From: Phialophora verrucosa
Lineage: Eukaryota > Ascomycota > Eurotiomycetes > Chaetothyriales > Herpotrichiellaceae
DNA length: 64,000 nt
Reading direction: 5' to 3'
Assembly (NCBI GenBank): GCA_002099365.1
Contig: MSED01000006.1
Location: 2,232,001 to 2,296,000 of the forward strand
Below the pieces are notes generated by a model, which was not told where the DNA came from, ran no database searches, and saw nothing but the letters and a program-made list of their open reading frames with translations. A program made the translations under genes and the position numbers. Below are positions 32,780-44,452 of the stretch, one piece after another. The number at the start of each line of letters is the position of its first letter. Position 1 is the stretch's first letter.

Positions 32780-33381
32780 ATGCTTACATGGTCGAGAAGA
32801 AGTCTCCGCGCGACTGTGACTCTCTGGAGATCTTATGCCTCGCAGAATGAGCGTCCAGAGTTTGACTATGCTGCGGCTCGGGAGTGGCACAAGAGCTTCA
32901 ACTCACTGGAGTCGCTACGTGATGTTGGAGAAGTGACCTTTGCCCGGTCCAGTGGGCCTGGTGGCCAAAACGTGAACAAGTACGCTGTGTTTGGTGCTTT
33001 GTTACTGGACAAGCCTGACTGGCCGACAGAGTCAATTCTAAAGCGCAATTGCGCGTGCCTATCGCCCAGCTCCTCCCGCTACTTCCTGCCGCCCTGCACA
33101 AACCCATCCTGGCATCACGTTACTATGCCGAGAACTCGTCAAGCCTTCTGATCCAGGCAGATGAGAGCCGCAAGGCTCAAGCGAACAAGGACACGTGCTA
33201 TCGCAAGCTCAATGAGCTGATCCTGAATGCGTACAAGCAGAGTGTACCCGGCGAGACAACGGTCGAGCAGAAAGAGAAGGTCAAAAAGCTCCAGAGAGCG
33301 GAAAATGAGTCTAGACTAAGGCGGAAGAGGCTGCAGTCGAGCAAGAAGCAGTCGAGGTCATCGAAGAGAGATACTGATTAA
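32780..33381 (+). CDS. Mitochondrial peptidyl-tRNA hydrolase/rescue factor, ICT1/Pth4 type
   Basis: Releases peptides from stalled mitochondrial ribosomes. Exons 32780-32979 and 33030-33381 give 183 residues. The GGQ motif lies in SSGPGGQNVNK, and the splice restores NKVNSKAQLRVPI, as in class I release-factor GGQ domains. The protein is short, with no codon-recognition domain, and ends in a basic tail (RLRRKRLQSSKKQSRSSKR), the hallmark of the ICT1/YaeJ-like group. The Arg-rich, acid-free start (MLTWSRRSLRATVTLWRSYA) fits a presequence. Its stop lies 4 bases from the stop of convergent UTP6, so the 3' UTRs must overlap. Confidence 0.85.
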
Positions 33382-33385
33382 ATCA

Positions 33386-34564
33386 TTACGAAGGCGTGTC
33401 TGGCGCACCGAGAGACTTTGCGACTGCCTCCCCCACCATCTTGAGAGCTGGGTCTAGATCCTCTGTCTGCATGAGCTTCTCGAGCCAAAGTTTGGCCCAG
33501 GTCAGCAGCTCCGGGCTGTTTGTCTTTTGGCGCGCTTCCTTCAATCGCGCCACCACCTGCCTGAAAGCTGAAGGAAAATCCGGCGATGATGGAGAGATTG
33601 AGACGACAGGTATTTGGACATGGCAGGCTTGGGCGCCCCAGTACTGCGGATGATCTTTCAGCAAGACCGTCTCCACATGGCTTGCAACTTTGCGGCAGGC
33701 TGGCATATCCTCGAAGTCCAGCAGCATGTTGAAGAAGTCGAGTCCAAATCGGGGGTCTTCGAATTGCGCCACGGCAGCATCGAATATTGCGATCGGAATG
33801 GCGCCACTCAGTGCAGGAGTAGACTCCAGGGTCTCAAGGGTAGATGTATCTACCTCGTGTCCTTCGCCTTCGGGGTTGATGTCCATAGCCGTCAGTCGGG
33901 GTAGCGGCAAAACATCCTCATTCTCCTCATCGTGCTGTGGCTGCTGTCCTTTATCGGTGGTGATTCCTAAGACTTCTCGTCTTGTATGGATCTTAGCGAT
34001 GTACAACATCTCCAGTCTCGCATATTCCAGCCACATTGTCCTTGATCCTTGACAAAATCTTAGACCTCTCTGCATGTAGCTTCGCGCTTCCGTCATGTCA
34101 CCGTTTTCCTCAAATGAATACTGCGCCGCTTGAATCCACAAGTGGGCTTTTGTGGGATGCAGCCGGAGCACCTGTGTGAACATCTCTTGCAGCTTTTTAT
34201 ACGCCTTCTGCTTCTGTGCATAGTTTATGGCCTCCATCCACAGGCTGATGTCACCGGGATGTTTTCGAGTGCCGCGATCGAAGACGAAGAAGACGCGGCG
34301 CTTGCCATTATGTGCTGTAGCCTTGATTCCCACTCTCTTGACTCTTTTCCGTCTTAAAGCATCGACATTGATCTCAAATTCTGCATAGCGAGCATAGTCG
34401 CCGGGAGTCGAGCCTCTGGCATTGATTTTGTGTTCGAAGTCGGATCGTTTGCGCGCGATGCTGGTGATCTCCTCGGCACTGAAGATTCCTTTCCGCTCGT
34501 ATTCTTTGAGCTCAGGAACCGACTGCTCGAGGAAGAAGCGTGCCTTGTCGCTGGCGGCAGCCAT
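33386..34564 (-). CDS. UTP6: U3 snoRNP protein Utp6
   Basis: Component of the small-subunit processome (UtpB) that processes 18S pre-rRNA in the nucleolus. One exon, 392 residues, ATG 34564 (MAAASDKARFFLEQSVPELK). The conserved N-terminus has LKEYERKGIFSAEEI and KRSDFEHKINARGSTPGDYA. It is followed by HAT helices at about 95-190 (DISLWMEAINYAQKQKAYKK; AHLWIQAAQYSFEENGDM; GSRTMWLEYARLEMLYIAKI) and a helical C-terminal half. Length and order match fungal Utp6 and the frame is clean. It is divergent from CWH43 with 266 bases between starts. Confidence 0.92.
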   Translation of the reverse strand: MAAASDKARFFLEQSVPELKEYERKGIFSAEEITSIARKRSDFEHKINARGSTPGDYARYAEFEINVDALRRKRVKRVGIKATAHNGKRRVFFVFDRGTRKHPGDISLWMEAINYAQKQKAYKKLQEMFTQVLRLHPTKAHLWIQAAQYSFEENGDMTEARSYMQRGLRFCQGSRTMWLEYARLEMLYIAKIHTRREVLGITTDKGQQPQHDEENEDVLPLPRLTAMDINPEGEGHEVDTSTLETLESTPALSGAIPIAIFDAAVAQFEDPRFGLDFFNMLLDFEDMPACRKVASHVETVLLKDHPQYWGAQACHVQIPVVSISPSSPDFPSAFRQVVARLKEARQKTNSPELLTWAKLWLEKLMQTEDLDPALKMVGEAVAKSLGAPDTPS

Positions 34565-34830
34565 TGTCCTAGCGATACTGGGTAGAGAGAGGGAAACTTT
34601 TTCTTCGGGTTGCGGAGAAGATGGACAAGTTTGGCCGCAATTCTGCCGAGCCTGCGGATCATCAGGGGTTGAATTCAGTGCAATTCAGTGCATTTCAGTT
34701 CACGCTCAAGTTGTTCTTCTCACGCGCAGTCTAGCTCCTTGACCTTTTCGTACCACTTCTTGTCGCTCATTCTCCCTGTTCTCCCTCACTTTTTGCCGCT
34801 GGTCGCGTTCTAATCCCTTTAATAACCAAC

Positions 34831-37800
34831 ATGGCGCCGAGAAAGGACGCCGATGTGGTGTTCTCTGTGAGTCTCCCTCTGTCTTCTCGACCCTCGCGCT
34901 GACATGCGGCAAGTTCAATGCGAAATATATTTCATGGGCTCACACGCTCGTCGCCTACGCAGCCTTCCTCGGAGCATTAATTGTTGGAGTTTCCCTGCAT
35001 TACCACAAAATTGTACAAAACGAACACTATGGATATCCCGATGAATGGTTTCCCTCTGTTTCCGCTACCATTGGTGACCGATACCCTGAGCGGTCTGTCT
35101 TTATGGTGTTCATTGCCATCACCTCCGGGCCTCGATTCGCTCTGGTCGCACTATGGTACTTTCTGACGAGAAGGCCAAACTCGAATCTGCCTGCGATTAT
35201 CGCGACCACGGGGCTGCTGAGAACATTGACCTGCGGAGGCTGGACCTATGTGACATCTACCGACGACCATGACTGGCATGATATCTTCATGATTTCATAC
35301 CTGGTGTTTACGTTGCCGTGGACCTTAGGATGTCTGGCACTGAGTCCACCCAATGCACAAGCTGTGAAATATCGAAAGGTCCTGGCCAGCTTGTTCTTTG
35401 GGACACTAGTTCCGTTGGTTTATTTCTTCATCCAGCATAAGATTCACAAGGTCGCTGGAGGTATGGTGTCCACGTCCCTTTGCAAGGCGTAGCTGACAAC
35501 CCAAGCTTATACCATATACGCTTTCTTTGAGTGGTCCTTGATCCTGTTTGACGTTGCATTCGACGCCGTCACTGCGCTTGACTTCGAGACGTTTGAACTG
35601 GTCGTCAAGGACGTTGCGGGTGCTTCCAGAGGGTATGTGCAGTTGCTCCCGAAATACGCAAATGTACGACCAAGTCGACCCCTGGCTTGGTGGATTGCTG
35701 ACCGGTCCTTAGTGATCCCAAATCGCTTAAGGAATCTATCAACGAGAAAGAGTGAGCACAACCTGCTATCAGGAACCGGTGAGCCTGACTGACCCAGGAT
35801 AGGCGCGATAACGCTCTCGTCCAGACATCAACCTTCGATGGGCCTTACTACTGGCCGGCAATGCTCGACGCCGCCGCGGACATCCTCCATGGCTTCTTCT
35901 TCTGGTCTATCCTCACTTCGCTGGGGGTCCTCATCTGGTATTTCCCACTTTGGCATATGGGAATATCAGGCTACGAGGTCATGGTCATGTGCCCTGCTAC
36001 TCCCCTGGTTCTCGGTATCCCTTCCGTGCGATCTCTGGCAATCAAGAATCTCCGTTGGCTTCACATGGCTTCAATGGTGGGGCTTCTGGCATGGCTGGCC
36101 AAAGAACCCACCAGCCGTTTGTTTACTGTTAGCTTTGCCGTTATGGTCGGTTGCACTGCCTGGTCGGCAGAATGGTATGCTGAGCGGAGGAACTCTGCTC
36201 GCTTGCAGCGGAGAATTCTGGCCTGGAGCATTGGTTTAGTGCTTTCAAGCATCGCCAAGTTTGCGAACCACACAAACAATCCCGTCTGGCCAATCTTGCA
36301 TTCGGGCATCGGCGGCTGGAACAAGACCGGACTTGTAGTAGCACTCGTGGCTGTATGGCGTTCTACTCGACCAGACACAACCACCGGCGGAGATTACGTT
36401 CCTTCTCACACCAAAAAGGGCTCAAGCCTTTTGGCAGGTCTTGGCCTTGGAGGGCTATTCTTCATCATGCACTCCTTGCTCTCGGATTCCAGCACCATGA
36501 TCCTTTGGGTTTGGGAAGGATTTCCGGTTCGAGGACCGCTGGCAGTACCACATGGCGCGCTTGTCATTCTAGCCATGAGCTCCGGATTGTTCCTGGGGGT
36601 CGCTCTCCCTGGCTTCTTCGGATCATGGACAGCCTATGGACTTGGAGCTGTTGGCGCGGCCCTACTTACCTGTTACAGTCACTGGACCGGCTTTTATGGT
36701 GGCTTGTTGCTGTCCTTCTACACGATGGGAGTTACCCCTGTTCTGATTTCTTCCGCCGTGCAGCATGGGCCCGCGTCTACCTTTGGCTTTGGCTTCTTCA
36801 TTTACAACCTAATGGTACTGTTCCATGTCTGGGTGGTGGCATACGCCTTTGTTCCCGGTGGGCCATTGGTCAGAGAACACACGGATTGGATTATGATCAC
36901 GACTATGCTGTTGATCGGCGCCGGCGTCTTCTCGGCCTTGACAACCAACTCGGGCTATCAAACTAGGAGCAGATCGAGCCCTCGCGGAAGGAAGCAGTCG
37001 ACTTACTGCCTCCACGTTCTCCTAGTCTTGCAACTGCTAGCTGCATCGATTGCATATCTGCGGTTCCCCACCTACGACTACACGCCGTACCACCCGGAGG
37101 AGAAGCTGATGACAGCCGGCATCTGGACTATTCACTTTTCTTTGGACAACGACGACTGGTCATCTGAGCGGAGAATGCGTGACGCTATCAAGGAGCTAGA
37201 GCTTGACGTTGTCGGGTTACTGGAATCCGACTTGCAGCGAATTATCATGGGCAACCGAGACACAACACAGTATCTGGCTGAGGATCTCGGCATGTATGTG
37301 GACTACGGCCCGGGTCCGAACAAGCATACCTGGGGTTCGGCGCTGTTGTCGAAATTTCCGATCGTCAACTCGACTCATCACCTCCTACCATCTCCTGTGG
37401 GTGAGCTTGCCCCGGCCATCGAGGCTACCTTGGACGTCTACGGCACTTTGGTCGATGTCTTTGTGTTCCACTCGGGACAAGAAGAGGACCCAGAAGACCG
37501 ACGCCTGCAGTCAGAGTACTTGGCGAAACGGATGAACGCCACTCCCCGGCCGGCGATCTTACTCAGCTATCTCGTGGTGAAGCCGGGAGAGGGCAACTAT
37601 AACACGTATGTGGGCGAGAAGAGCGGAATGCATGACATTGATGCCCGTGATTGGGACCGCTGGTGTGAATACATTCTGTACAAGGACATCAAGCGAGTGG
37701 GATATGCTCGCGTGAGCCGAGGCACCATCACCGACACTGAGATACAGGTAAGCGATGCTCGCCCCCATCCACCCTTGGATTGTTACTGACAGCCAAATCA

Positions 37801-37960
37801 GGTGGGCAAGTTTGTGGTTGGAGAGCCTGTCTCATACAGCGACGAGAGGGTTCCTGAGGAACAAATAGCACCCGGGCGAAGATTTCCAGCCCTGTTTCGT
37901 GGAGAGGGCGTTCGGGGACATCGATACCACGTCTTCGACGAACCATGGTATTATGCCTGA
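34831..37960 (+). CDS. CWH43: Cwh43-type GPI-anchor ceramide remodelase
   Basis: Puts ceramide into GPI anchors and affects cell wall integrity. Six exons are inferred: 34831-34866, 34914-35460, 35506-35632, 35713-35751, 35803-37747 and 37802-37960, giving 950 residues. The N-terminal part is a Frag1/DRAM/Sfk1-like membrane domain (ISWAHTLVAYAAFLGALIVG; TSTDDHDWHDIFMISYLVFT; YTIYAFFEWSLILFDVAFDA). A second multi-pass block follows. From about residue 685 comes an endonuclease/exon-phosphatase-like domain (ELDVVGLLESD; FVFHSGQEEDPEDRRLQSEY; HDIDARDWDRWCEYILY), ending FDEPWYYA. Exon 4 is only 39 nt. The two-part layout in one protein is that of yeast CWH43, whereas mammals split it between PGAP2 and PGAP2IP. 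Confidence 0.92.
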
Positions 37961-38371
37961 GGCACACGGTCACCTGGATACTGGGCATAGCAAGGCCACT
38001 GTGGGCCTAACGTGAAGCGGCCAAAGATCGGCGTCACATGTAGTAGTAGCCAATTAAAAGCTCTTGGACTGTAACCTCGCCCCGTCTGTCTGCCTGACCT
38101 CATGTCCTCTTATCGTTATCGCGGAACAATGCGGGGAACATGAGACCGTATGACTCTTGCGTGAGTCAAATGTGGCAGCGAATCGGACTCGACGACACAA
38201 TTGCCCGGATCCTGCATAACTCATGACCACCCTCAACCCTTCCACCAACCCCTTCATGTGAACAAATACGTTTGCTTTCGTTTGACGGAGCTTGGTGAAA
38301 GGCGTTCCCATAGTCCTTTTACAACACCTTTGCCTTCACATAGCTTCCACCACCCTACCATTGACACCGTC
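37961..38371. other. Intergenic interval
   Basis: 3' flank of CWH43 and leader of the next gene. The frame of the next gene is open upstream to 38201, but the translation there is not conserved in character and ATG 38372 is a better start. Confidence 0.45.
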
Positions 38372-39037
38372 ATGACGGATTCCTCAGCTGCTCCTCCGCC
38401 CGGCTCCCGTGCCATCAAGATTCCCTTGCACGGCAACAGCAGTGCAGACTACTCTGCCTCGAGCCGACGCCATCGCAGCTCGCGTTACGTCAACCAGTCC
38501 GACCATGCCGAAGCTTCAGATGCTGGTCCATCTTCGCTAGGCTCGGGGTCCGACCAGGACTCACCGTGGTCCTACAGTCCTCTTCCCGCTCGGCCTCAGG
38601 GTCGACTCCAGACTGTGGCTTCTCCTTCGACCCAGCCTGCTCGATTCCCTACCTTATCCGGGCCGACAAATGAAGCCGGTCGATCGCAACGCAAAGACAA
38701 GCACAAGGCCGACTTGCCACCTCCCAACAACATGCCCATGCTTTTCAATTCCTCCTCCCCACTGGGCCCGTCTATGCTCTCATCTAGCTCATACAAGTCG
38801 ATCAATCTGAACGCACACCACGATGACCCCGACGAACCTCCACGATTGATCACTTACACAAAGCATAGTCAAGGCTTCACTTGGAATGACGAGCTGTTCT
38901 TGCCGAGTTACATGCTAGGACGGTACGGAGAGCGGGGACGCAAGAAGCAGTATGACGGTGATTTTGGAGACGAAGACCAGTGCCCGGTGGCTGAGATCTT
39001 TGTTACAGATGAGGAGGCGCAAGCAATGATGCCATAA
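38372..39037 (+). CDS. Conserved-looking hypothetical protein
   Basis: 221 residues from ATG 38372 (MTDSSAAPPPGSRAIKIPL). Residues 1-150 are Ser/Pro/His-rich and probably disordered. The C-terminal 75 residues look ordered: DEPPRLITYTKHSQGFTWND, ELFLPSYMLGRYGERGRKKQ, then an acidic end (FGDEDQCPVAEIFVTDEEAQ). No transmembrane segment or signal peptide. I recognise no named family. The intact frame, the leader and the structured C-terminus support a real gene. It could be a small nuclear or adaptor protein, but this is a guess. Confidence 0.65.
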   Translation: MTDSSAAPPPGSRAIKIPLHGNSSADYSASSRRHRSSRYVNQSDHAEASDAGPSSLGSGSDQDSPWSYSPLPARPQGRLQTVASPSTQPARFPTLSGPTNEAGRSQRKDKHKADLPPPNNMPMLFNSSSPLGPSMLSSSSYKSINLNAHHDDPDEPPRLITYTKHSQGFTWNDELFLPSYMLGRYGERGRKKQYDGDFGDEDQCPVAEIFVTDEEAQAMMP

Positions 39038-40192
39038 AGTGCACGATTGCACGGGCAAACGACACGGACGAGCTACGACGAAGGAACACGATACACACAT
39101 AGCAATCACATGGGATTTGAGCGGCGTTTGCGAGCGGCGGATCCTTGAGTGATGAACCACAGCTATCACATCAATGTGCGGGCGGTCAACTACGGGCTCA
39201 CAACTAGGAGCTGGATAGAGATGCAGGATTATTTCACAGGTTTATAAGGAGAACTGCGATTGGACCGGGGCTGGGCTACTCGAAAGGCAACTCGGAAGGT
39301 GATACATGCATCATGGCTCAAGCCAAATCTCGACTCACAGGCAGCATTGCTGCTCGTATTATTCTGGTCAGGCGTCTCAAGGACGAGGGACGGGGGGACG
39401 ACATGCGGCCGGTTATGGGAAACTCTTGCCTATGCTTTTGAACCACGAAATAAGAGACAGTTATTCTGCCTTCTCCCCTTCATTTCACCTCTTCAATCTT
39501 CGGTTCCCATTACTCTTCTGCCCCTCCATGCCAGCCATTGAGATCTAGATACCCGCGGCATCCGTGAGCGGGTCAGGGTAAGCAGAGAATTGGTCGTTGG
39601 CACACGTTTCGAGTTCTCTCCACGTGCCATCTCCAGGTTGAGCTAGATCTCAAACTAAAGAATGCTACCCTGACGGTGGTGATGCAGCTTGTCGATGGCG
39701 GTGACTGCTAGCGCATGGCCGAGCTAGAGCAGCGGCATGCATGCGTTAATTGTCTACCACAGCTTTCTTCTGTGTACCTGCTACCGATAAAGGAGCTGTG
39801 GACTATTGCGTTCGTTTCCGGTATGGGTGGTAAATTAATTCATCTCTTGGTCACACCGCATTCAGGTATCATCGACTTCGCTTTCACGGACCCAAGGCGT
39901 GTCACGTCCAACTAAGCTCTGCACCTCCCCAAGACAGTGGGACTGCTTCAAGTCACATTCTCGCTCTCACTATATTGCCGGAAGATTTCCATCGATCGAG
40001 CCGGCGATATTCACCGTAGAACGTAGCAGCGTGACCAGTGGCCGCTAATCATCAACTGACAACTCTTGCCGACTTCGCGACCGCTCACTTGCAAATAAAC
40101 TCGGCTGTGGTCCCCTCATGAATGCACTCCTCGTTGTCGCCAACAGAGGGAAGCGCCACTGAACAACGAAATCGATCATGACTGATGGTTAG
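39038..40192. other. Gene-free interval
   Basis: Short ORFs on both strands (39260-39548, 39715-39915) show no family character. No repeat or RNA gene is evident. Marks the border between the conserved block and the accessory region. Confidence 0.45.
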
Positions 40193-42191
40193 TTAGGTCA
40201 TATACGAGCAGTCCAGCAGACTGTGACTCGGCGCTACCACTGCGGGAGCTTCGCCGCCCAGGGAAGCCGGATCATGAGGCTTGTAGAAGGCGCTGAAGTA
40301 GAGCGGGTATCGCTTGGTGAGGCCGGAGTCTCGTAGTTCAAGGCAAGTCTCGCTGGGCGCAGTGTCCATCTTCTCTCTCAGTGTGCCAATGTCTTAGCGG
40401 CAAGTTTCGTTAGTCAGGGCAACCCAGGCAAGAGGCAGTGATGAGCCCCTGCAGATTCCACTCACCGATAGCTATATCCCCAACTTTCCATCTCTCGGCG
40501 AACCGCCGCTGCACCAAGGTGGCCAGATTGTAGAAAGATGGGTATGGCGGGGACGCTCTGACAGAGGATGGTTCGGAGCCCAGGATGGGAGCAAGTGCAT
40601 AGGCCAAGAAGGGGTGAGCCAGGCTGATATAGTCGGGAGACCAGTTGCGAATGATCGTCGCCAACCTGAGCATATGGTTGAGCCCACTGGATTGTCCCAG
40701 TCCGGATTGCAGCTGAGGACTGCTGCCGTCCCGGACTTTGATCCCGGCCGCCAGGCAAGCGGACGCTGCCAGCAACAGATGGGTGCCTATGATCCAGTTG
40801 CACCTCCCGAAGGAAGTGTTGTCGAACATGGGCGGCCGGGTAGTCAGATCAAATGCTGGGGGCAGCGCCAGCAACACACAATTCACCTCATTCTCCAGCG
40901 TGATCTTTTCTTCCAGCGCGATTCCCTTCTTTTGCTGGCATCGATCCACGACAAGACTCAGCAGCACGTTGGCGACAAGAAAGCATGCTCGTTCGTCGTG
41001 GCGGCCCATTCCGACGAGGGCCCTCCAAATCTGGCCAGGTTCCCACGTCAACAGTTCGCAGTGCTCGTCTCGCCCGCCGAACCAGGCGTCGTCCGACATT
41101 GGGAGGCCGACGGCCCATCGGCGTTGGTCGATCGCAAACGGGCGCTGTAAGACCGTGGATCCGAAGCAATCCAACTCCCATACGAGCCACCACGTCCGGC
41201 GGCGGCGCTCGACCTCAATCGGGTCCCGCTCCAACGCCGCCGTGGAGTCGTCGTGCTCGTCGTGCTCGTCTCCGTCTATTTCGTGCAAGCCCAGGGCGTA
41301 ACTCATCCTCACACACACGCCTACAATGACCCAACCCTGCGCACAGAGGCCCGACGTGTAATAATAAAAGGCAAGGAGAATGCAGCCCTGTAGGAACGTC
41401 AGGCTCGGCTCCACTTCGTCTCGGGCCACGTCGTACACCTTCTTGGCCTGCGTGGCGAACCTCTCGCCGCGGTTGGGGGGTTGGATTTCGGAGGTTGCGT
41501 CCAAGGTAGAGAACCTGGCCGACATGGCGAACATGGCCAGGAAGAGCAGGCGCTCTTCCAGGTCGAGTCCTCGAAGTCCGTCCTCGTCACGGGCATCCAG
41601 CCTCTGTCCGCAGAGTTTCAGGAAACTTGGCTGGTGGAACATCGGCATCCAAGGTTGAATCTTCTCGAAGAAGAGGTGCACGAGATGGATGGCCGTCGCG
41701 TGTGGGATTTGGAATGCGTCGTTCCTCACTCTGGCACGGTCCATGTCCGCGTCCACCCCGCCCTGTCCGTGTTCGAGATTGCTATCTTCAAGGTTCCCAC
41801 GAGAGTTGGTTGTCGCAGTCTTGCGCATGGCTTTTGGGCTGCTGGGATGCGTCTGTGGACATGCCATGATGATGTTCTGCCTGGGTGATTGCTGGTCCGT
41901 ATTATCACCCGCCGGGTGTACTGAGTCTGTCGACTGACGGACTCCGTCCCCTTCTAGAACCACTGCACTGCCCGCTGCCAGATTAGCATTTCCCTGCCTC
42001 CTTCGTCGCGGCGACCGCAGCCAACATCGTGACAGTCCCTTCTCGCGCTGGCAGATCCCGCAGACAGGTCGCGCGCCATCACAGTTGGATTGCGTCCGAC
42101 GGCACTCGAGACATGCCCGAAGGCTATGGCTCCTAGATGACGTTGACTTGGTATATGTTGGTGAGGGTTCGTTCGGCGATAACTTTCCCAT
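40193..42191 (-). CDS. Zn(II)2Cys6 transcription factor with fungal-specific regulatory domain
   Basis: DNA-binding regulator. Exons 40466-42191 and 40193-40392 give 641 residues. The binuclear cluster has Cys at 27, 30, 37, 44, 47 and 56 (ACLECRRTQSNCDGARPVCG). A fungal_trans middle homology region follows from about 165 (LVHLFFEKIQPWMPMFHQPS; LQGCILLAFYYYTSGLCAQG; RRRTWWLVWELDCFGSTVLQ). A 73-nt intron with a CTAAC branch site near the 3' end replaces an apparent early stop. It adds 66 open codons (DIGTLREKMDTAPSETCLEL; RYPLYFSAFYKPHD). Upstream it faces the first MFS carrier across 2.3 kb, so it may control the carriers or cluster nearby. Targets are unknown. Confidence 0.85.
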
Positions 42192-44452
42192 ATCTGCGAT
42201 CCCCGTTGACCGTGTCGGATCTTCGTGTTCACGGCTTGCCTTGCGGTGTGATTAATGACTTAGTGGCCAGAGCGCGACGTCAAGGTCCCAAAGAGTCCAG
42301 TCTACTGCCACAGTCCGTAGCCTTGGTGGATCATGGCGATGCCGAGGTTGGCTCGCATTTCCCTGTATTTCAGTGTCGACGTCTAGCATCTGCGTCAGGA
42401 GACGCACAAGCACAAGCACAAGCACCCAGAAGCCGTGCTCAGGAAACCAGACCAATCAAGTCGGCAGGGATGTAAGCATCAAGCGACCACCGCCACACTA
42501 AGTACCAAGAGTACTAATCAATTATTCCGTAAGGTTGTTGCCGGGAAATCCGCCTGCCGTTGCGGCGGCCGGCCGCTTCGGGCATTCGCGGGCTGGGCGC
42601 GCCGCCGCCTTTGACGGCCATAACAAAACCTTGTCTCTATCAGGTACAGGCTTCGCTAGCTGTTAAATATCAGGGTGTATTCGGTATTGCCTACCAAGAG
42701 GCGTAAGGCGATTTGATTCCAAAGCTAAAGAGAGTCGAAAAGGAGACGCATGGGCCCCGTAAGCTATATACGGTACATATAACCCTCTAGGTCTTGGCGC
42801 GTCTAGGCGCTTAGTGTTCTTAACAGTCCGGGGACATAAGATTGCTCGGCTCCAGATCTTAGGGACAAACAGCTGGCCAGCGAAACGGGTGTGAAGAGGG
42901 TGCGGATTGCGCGGGCGCTATGCCGTAGTGTTCGTTAGATAATAGGATCTCGGATGAGGATGCTCTGCACAGTCTGGATGAGATGCATATGGCCACCAGT
43001 GATCGCAGTCAAGAATCCCATGCAGAACAGAAATCCACGGCTTGTCGCAGTCACAGGCCGGCGCCACTTGACCGACCTGTAAGTTTACCACTATAGTATA
43101 AAGCTGTCTGTTAGACACCTTGTACAGAATCAACCACTTATCCGGTCGACAGCAACCATTTCCTGCTCGTCTTCAGCTGCCGATATTCGCGATGAGGTCA
43201 GGGACAAAGTAGAGGTAAGAACAGACAAGGATAATGGCCCGTCATTCGATTTCATCTGTCAGCACCGCCTAATTGAGGCTCAGTGCAGTCCTTTCCAGGA
43301 TTGAACCATTTCAATGATGTCGTGTATCAGTCAGTCTTGTGGTCCGAGATTTTCCCTCCCTGTGGTTAGCCCCCGAGTCTGGGCAATCTTCTTCCACCCT
43401 TTAGAAACAGGTTCTTTACACTTGATGCTCTGTGAGGTTACGGTGTAACCCTCCTCATCTCACATCTCTCCCCAGAAAGTGGGAACTGCGACGCCCTAGC
43501 GAGAGGTTCTCGCTTAACCACCTTAGTCTCTTCTAGCTATCGCGAGAGAAAGCGCCTTTCTAGCATACTATATCTATGCTAGTGCAATATTACTACTCTA
43601 TCTTTATCCCTTTGATCGGTCCTGTAACCGTGTAGAAGCTCTACTCTAAAAGGCTATAGTTGAAGCTTAAGGAGCTTGATACGAGCGTGCCAAGATACCT
43701 TAACACCATCACGAACAGACCTCGTATAGATACTGGCTCCAGCTCAGCGCACATTCCGCAAACCTTTAGCACGTTTCGAGCTGGACAAGGAGGAGGCTTG
43801 TCCAAGGAGACAAATATGCTGCCGGATAGAGCTCCTATTGCCTCGTTTTGGGCATATGCGTATATGCTGGGCCATCTTCTCACAACTCTTCTTCTTTGAT
43901 TCGTTGCTTCACAATTCGGCATACATTCTTCCGAAGTTTCAGGGAAGTATGCAGATCAAAGTCCACAAAATGAGTGGAGACCCCCCGCACGCTTTAGGGC
44001 CACGTCTGTACGACATCTTTGGAGTCCTCGTTTGCCCCGAGTTGCCCGCGGAAGCCGGAGAGAGGCCGAGATAGAGTCAGGTATTTGGCAGTATACTGAC
44101 TCAGGACAGTCGCCTTGGTTGGCCGCAAAAGACGCGCAAACACGATTGCTAGACACGTTTCCAAAGTGACCCTCGGTGCGTCTCCAAGGCTTGCGGGGAT
44201 CCAGGACTTCCGACGTCGATTGACCCGAGGTGTGTGGCAGTCTTAATTACAGCCTTGTAAAGGGCAAGGAGCTATAAGAAGCTCTAGAGGCCCATTCACG
44301 TTTTGTTGGCCTCGTATATGCTGCTTCGCTTCTGGCTAGAAAGCTTGGTTAGAGAAGAAACCGATTCTTTCTCACCACCCCTGCAGGCTATACACTTCTA
44401 ACCCGCTGTGGCCTCCCAGACGACTTTAGTTAGCCATTCCCTCCACACCAAA
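42192..44452. other. Long gene-free, partly repeat-like interval
   Basis: Divergent spacer between the regulator and the first MFS carrier. A GC-rich, CGG-rich block sits at 42,540-42,615. From about 42,650 to 44,400 the sequence looks like old transposon or LTR debris, with perfect hairpins near 43,500-43,580 (listed separately). A short (ACAAGC)n run lies near 42,408-42,426. ORFs at 43641-44156 are not convincing. Confidence 0.45.
43498..43582. repeat. Two perfect short hairpins in LTR-like DNA
   Basis: AGCGAGA (43498-43504) and TCTCGCT (43508-43514) are perfect complements around a 3-base loop. CTAGCATA (43560-43567) and TATGCTAG (43575-43582) are perfect complements around a 7-base loop. 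The surrounding sequence has the feel of a fungal LTR or MITE end, but no target duplication or partner copy was found in the window. Confidence 0.45.

Noticed and set aside
43641..44156. Short ORFs in the spacer before the first MFS gene
   Set aside because: Opposing ORFs overlap each other and none resembles a family. The area looks like transposon debris.
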